From assembly GCA_964581515.1 (NCBI GenBank), contig CAZOOV010000007.1, positions 76,880 through 140,879 on the forward strand: a stretch of DNA of 64,000 nt, written 5' to 3'. Positions within the stretch are counted from its first letter, which is position 1; each line of letters starts with the position of its first letter. The DNA is from JACJVV01 sp964581515. Lineage in GTDB: Archaea; Nanobdellota; Nanobdellia; Woesearchaeales; JACJVV01. Under the pieces are notes generated by a model. The model saw only the letters and a program-made list of their open reading frames with translations, had not been told where the DNA came from and searched no databases. Positions 61,313 through 64,000 of this stretch are shown here, in pieces. Position numbers and translations under genes: made by a program.

Positions 61313-61900
61313 ATGGAAAAAACAAAGAAAACAAAGAAAATGAATAAGATGTGGACAATTGGACTGGCACTGATGGTACTAGCAGTATCTATGGTATTTG
61401 CTGTGCCTTTTGGAGCTGGAAGATTTGATAGCGAAACAAAAGAGGAGATTGCAGATGCACTTGAAAATGATGATTTTGATGCATGGAAAGAAGCAATGTC
61501 ATCTGGATTGACACAAGAGAGTTTTGAAAAAATGCAAGAATGGCATGAAAGAATGTCTGCTAAAATAGAAGCAAAAGAAGCTGTGAAGGATGCTCTTGAC
61601 AATGCAGATTATGACGCATGGTTAGAAGCAATTGCAGGCCTACCTATGGAAGAAAAGTTCACTGAATACATCAATGAAGATAACTTTGATGAGCTTGTTG
61701 CAGCGCACGTTGCAAGACAAGAAGGCGACCATGAGACTGCAAAAGAAATCATGGAAGAACTTGGAATTCCTCTTGGCGGACTAAAGAAGATGCATCAGAA
61801 GCATTTTGGACAAGGACAAGGAAGAGGCATTGAAAATGGACAAGGAAAAGGCATGAACCAAGGAATGCAAAATGGACAAGGAATGGGACCTATGAATTAG
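61313..61900 (+). CDS. small secreted helical protein with Gln/Gly/Met-rich tail
   Basis: A 195-residue protein. KMWTIGLALMVLAVSMVFAV (residues about 11-31) is a signal peptide or anchor. The mature part is acidic and helical, with a repeated unit: EIADALENDDFDAWKEAMSS and AVKDALDNADYDAWLEAIAG, about 50 residues apart. The tail is rich in Gly/Gln/Met (GQGQGRGIENGQGKGMNQGM). The repeat resembles helical pairs found in archaeal and bacterial secreted proteins annotated as hypothetical. It is strongly translated (perfect SD) and may be regulated at the palindrome 61231-61245. Function unknown. Confidence 0.75.
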   Translation: MEKTKKTKKMNKMWTIGLALMVLAVSMVFAVPFGAGRFDSETKEEIADALENDDFDAWKEAMSSGLTQESFEKMQEWHERMSAKIEAKEAVKDALDNADYDAWLEAIAGLPMEEKFTEYINEDNFDELVAAHVARQEGDHETAKEIMEELGIPLGGLKKMHQKHFGQGQGRGIENGQGKGMNQGMQNGQGMGPMN

Positions 61901-61927
61901 GTTCATTTTTTTATTTTTCTTTATTTT

Positions 61928-63583
61928 TCAATTTATGTCAAAGAAACTTACTGATGTGACATTGACAAGACAGTTTGGATCTCCAACTTTTCCATCTCTG
62001 TTGTCGTAATCGCTGAAGAGGTTTATGTCTTCATCACCATAATATAATGTTCCTGGCATAGGTATTGTTGATGATATAGGCTGCCAGCATATCTCTATGC
62101 AAGTTCCTGAAGGCTTGCATTCTCCTGTGAAGTCCACGCAATCAGTTGGACTATTGCAACATCTTGCAGGACCTGGACCTGAACTTATGTAATGTTCGTT
62201 GTTGTCGTCTCCACAGCATTCTTTAGTTGTCGATGTTGGACCTCCATTATTATCATCACCATACTCCCCTACATTTAATTCTCCTGCTTCAGCCCAGTCA
62301 TTACCAGAAGCAATGCAACGTGTGGATGATAAATCTACATCCGACCATTTTGAGTTATAACAAAAAACATCAAAATCTGAACTTACACCAGTTATAGAAG
62401 CATAACCAATATCATCATCATAACAATCATTATCTAAAATACAATCAGTAGGTTTATCACAACAAGCATCATCAGTAGTTAAATCATCCCAACTAACGTG
62501 TCTGTCTAATGTTTTTGATGTCATCCTATATCCTATGTTCTCATTGCTATCATCACCACAACATTCTGTGCCATCTACGGACCCCAAAGAATATCCACCA
62601 TGAGAAATGGTTTCTCCTGAGATTTGATAAGCATCCCAACCATAGCCACAAGTATCTGCAACCCTTCCACAATGATACGCCCTATCACCATCACAGTCTA
62701 TCCAAGAAGCACCTGCATTAACAACATTATTATCAGCACACAACACTTTTTTGTTGTTTGTATATCCTGTTGATTTTATATTACCGCTTACATAACAATT
62801 ACCACCCCATATACAAGAGTTGGACTCAGCACAACAAGCACTTGATGTGTAGGAAGATATACTGCTATCATCTGAGTTTTTCAAACTGTACTCATCATGC
62901 CAAGGATTTTTGTCACCAACATTTCCTGCAAAAACTGAATTCAGATTTGTGCAGCAAGCACCATTAGTCTCACAACCATCAGCCATATTATTATCACAAT
63001 CATTCCATCCAGCTGCACAAGAACACGAAGGAGTACAAGTGTTACAACCAGCCCCACTACTTTTACAAGTATTAGTACAAGAGCCAACAGTATGAGGCTT
63101 TGTACAAGAAGTTGTGCCACAAGAATGATCATAGATTTTAAAAGTAGCTTTTCCCCACCTAACTACACTGCATTCATCCTTGATCCACATCTGAACCGAA
63201 GTTCCACCGTTCGTATTTCTGTGTGAGGATATATCATCATTATACCATATCTTATCTAGACAACCTGTAGTGTCTTCATCAGGAAAATTACAATTGCAAG
63301 CGCAAGAATTGTAATCATCTGCTACTTTAGTGCCTCCAACATAAAGATCACCTTCATCATCAATCTCAAGACTGATAAGTTCTAGTTTGTAAGTGCATGA
63401 ACTAGTGGGGATAGTACTGGAATATAATTGTGCATTGCCTGAATTGACACAAATATCCTCTCCAGGAGCAACTGCATAACCCATAAGACCAGTATTCCAA
63501 TTATAACTTCCAGCATAAGAACAAGGAATAAAAATAAGAATCAAAATTAGTATTAATATATTAAAATATACCTCTTTTTTCAT
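61928..63583 (-). CDS. secreted Cys-rich protein, paralogue of the 34430-35920 product
   Basis: A 551-residue protein with signal peptide ILILILIFIPCSYAG. It has a Cys-cluster region (CTKPHTVGSCTNTCKSSGAG, then CNTCTPSCSCAAGWNDC) and then CCGDD/CCxxxxDC blocks (TECCGDDSNENIGY, ACCDKPTDCILDNDC). The C-terminal part (GTCIEICWQP, YGDEDINLFSDYDNRDGKVG) matches the end of the 34430-35920 protein. It is probably an extracellular, disulfide-bonded protein. The paralogues lie about 26 kb apart on either side of the radical SAM island. Confidence 0.75.
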   Translation of the reverse strand: MKKEVYFNILILILILIFIPCSYAGSYNWNTGLMGYAVAPGEDICVNSGNAQLYSSTIPTSSCTYKLELISLEIDDEGDLYVGGTKVADDYNSCACNCNFPDEDTTGCLDKIWYNDDISSHRNTNGGTSVQMWIKDECSVVRWGKATFKIYDHSCGTTSCTKPHTVGSCTNTCKSSGAGCNTCTPSCSCAAGWNDCDNNMADGCETNGACCTNLNSVFAGNVGDKNPWHDEYSLKNSDDSSISSYTSSACCAESNSCIWGGNCYVSGNIKSTGYTNNKKVLCADNNVVNAGASWIDCDGDRAYHCGRVADTCGYGWDAYQISGETISHGGYSLGSVDGTECCGDDSNENIGYRMTSKTLDRHVSWDDLTTDDACCDKPTDCILDNDCYDDDIGYASITGVSSDFDVFCYNSKWSDVDLSSTRCIASGNDWAEAGELNVGEYGDDNNGGPTSTTKECCGDDNNEHYISSGPGPARCCNSPTDCVDFTGECKPSGTCIEICWQPISSTIPMPGTLYYGDEDINLFSDYDNRDGKVGDPNCLVNVTSVSFFDIN

Positions 63584-63739
63584 TAGATATATAAATTTAG
63601 ATATATATATTATAAAAGTTTTGGGAGAATGAGGATATTGAATATTTTATATTAATTATATATTATGGCACAAATAAGCTCAAAAGTAATTTATTCTTCA
63701 AATGTTTTAATATGATTGAGATAAATAGGAGGCTGAAAA

Positions 63740-63820
63740 ATGGATGAAGAGGAATCTGATGAGGAGTCTTGGGAGACAGAGTATGAAGAATATATGGATG
63801 GACATGTACTTCACTCCTAA
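63740..63820 (+). CDS. 26-residue acidic small protein (tentative)
   Basis: A short frame with a very good ribosome site: AGGAGG at 63727-63732, seven bases before the ATG. The peptide is acidic (MDEEESDEESWETEYEEYMD, then GHVLHS). It lies in the 416-base stretch after the Cys-rich gene that otherwise holds only AT-rich sequence and the malate dehydrogenase remnant. It may be a real small protein or the start of a broken gene. Confidence 0.4.
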   Translation: MDEEESDEESWETEYEEYMDGHVLHS

Positions 63821-63866
63821 TCATGTATTCTATGGTTGATTATAGATAAGATAGTTGGATTTCTAA

Positions 63867-64000
63867 AAGGTATTAGTTAAAGAAGGTAAGATATCTGAAG
63901 AAAGAATAGAAAGCATTAATCAAAGAACAAGAGATGGCGGTGGTGAAATTGTTAAGTTTTTAGAAAAAGGTTCTGCTTTTTATGCTCCCGCAGCATCAGG
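63867..64000 (+). pseudogene. malate dehydrogenase fragment, frameshifted or 5'-truncated
   Basis: The frame from 63867 to the window edge encodes VLVKEGKISEERIESINQRT followed by RDGGGEIVKFLEKGSAFYAP and AAS. This is the conserved late segment of NAD-dependent malate dehydrogenase (family RTRxGGAEIVxLLKxGSAxYAPAAS). A TAA lies just upstream in frame, no start codon follows, and the catalytic HGD segment and the NAD+ domain are missing on the left. Nearby frames contain only scraps that could be earlier MDH sequence. Either a decayed gene or a sequencing frameshift explains this; the downstream continuation is outside the window. Confidence 0.7.

Overview
The window is chromosomal DNA of an AT-rich archaeon. 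Archaeal markers are ribosomal protein L21e, RNA polymerase subunit Rpo4/RpoF, a DUF655 protein, a beta-CASP nuclease, a TrmB regulator, an archaeal prepilin peptidase, and TTTATAAA-type TATA boxes about 25-30 bases upstream of many starts. Dense packing, many lineage-restricted small membrane proteins and secreted Cys-rich proteins fit a DPANN archaeon (Woesearchaeota-like), but that placement is inference. No rRNA, tRNA, CRISPR array or intact transposase was seen.

Layout. 1-9.5 kb: end of a beta-CASP nuclease, a Na+/Ca2+ exchanger, a voltage-gated K+ channel with a zinc ribbon, a receiver-like protein paired with a radical SAM enzyme, then L21e-Rpo4-DUF655. 9.6-29.7 kb: mainly housekeeping genes (ArgS, PPK2, a KefB-type antiporter, FtsZ, an isocitrate/isopropylmalate dehydrogenase, Sua5, acetyl-CoA synthetase, CYTH phosphatase, Lrp) mixed with unknown genes (a TIM-barrel/coiled-coil/518-aa run at 13-17.6 kb and an HTH plus Cys-rich membrane pair at 24.7-26.3 kb). 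29.7-35.9 kb: two secreted Cys-rich proteins, one of 1539 aa with about 14 tandem four-Cys repeats.

36.2-40.7 kb is the most striking part: an archaeal version of the His-Xaa-Ser (Hxs) peptide-modification system. It contains a prepilin-type peptidase, two HxsD-like proteins, an HxsB-like radical SAM maturase and two tandem precursor genes with near-identical leaders and (His-Gly-Ser)n cores. From 40.8 to 57.2 kb follows an unusual density of radical SAM enzymes: seven further genes with eight radical SAM domains. One is fused to an aminoglycoside-phosphotransferase-like kinase and one carries two radical SAM domains around a B12-binding-like region. They are interleaved with a split PEP-utilising-enzyme module that lacks its ATP-grasp part, a membrane-anchored rhodanese-like protein and a GT39-type glycosyltransferase. 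Together this looks like a peptide (RiPP) modification and export island; the exact product is unknown.

57.3-64 kb: a sugar-nucleotide epimerase and an FAD enzyme (tail to tail), small membrane and HTH genes, an SD-led secreted helical protein, a second secreted Cys-rich paralogue, and at the right edge the remnant or frameshifted end of a malate dehydrogenase gene.

Non-coding structure: two copies of an 82-83-base structured element whose stems covary (2534-2615 and 18123-18205, the second flanked by perfect 21-base direct repeats), a four-hairpin array (17663-17807), a 194-base insertion with inverted repeats and a 10-base target-like duplication (59692-59885), and palindromic TATA boxes that divergent gene pairs appear to share.
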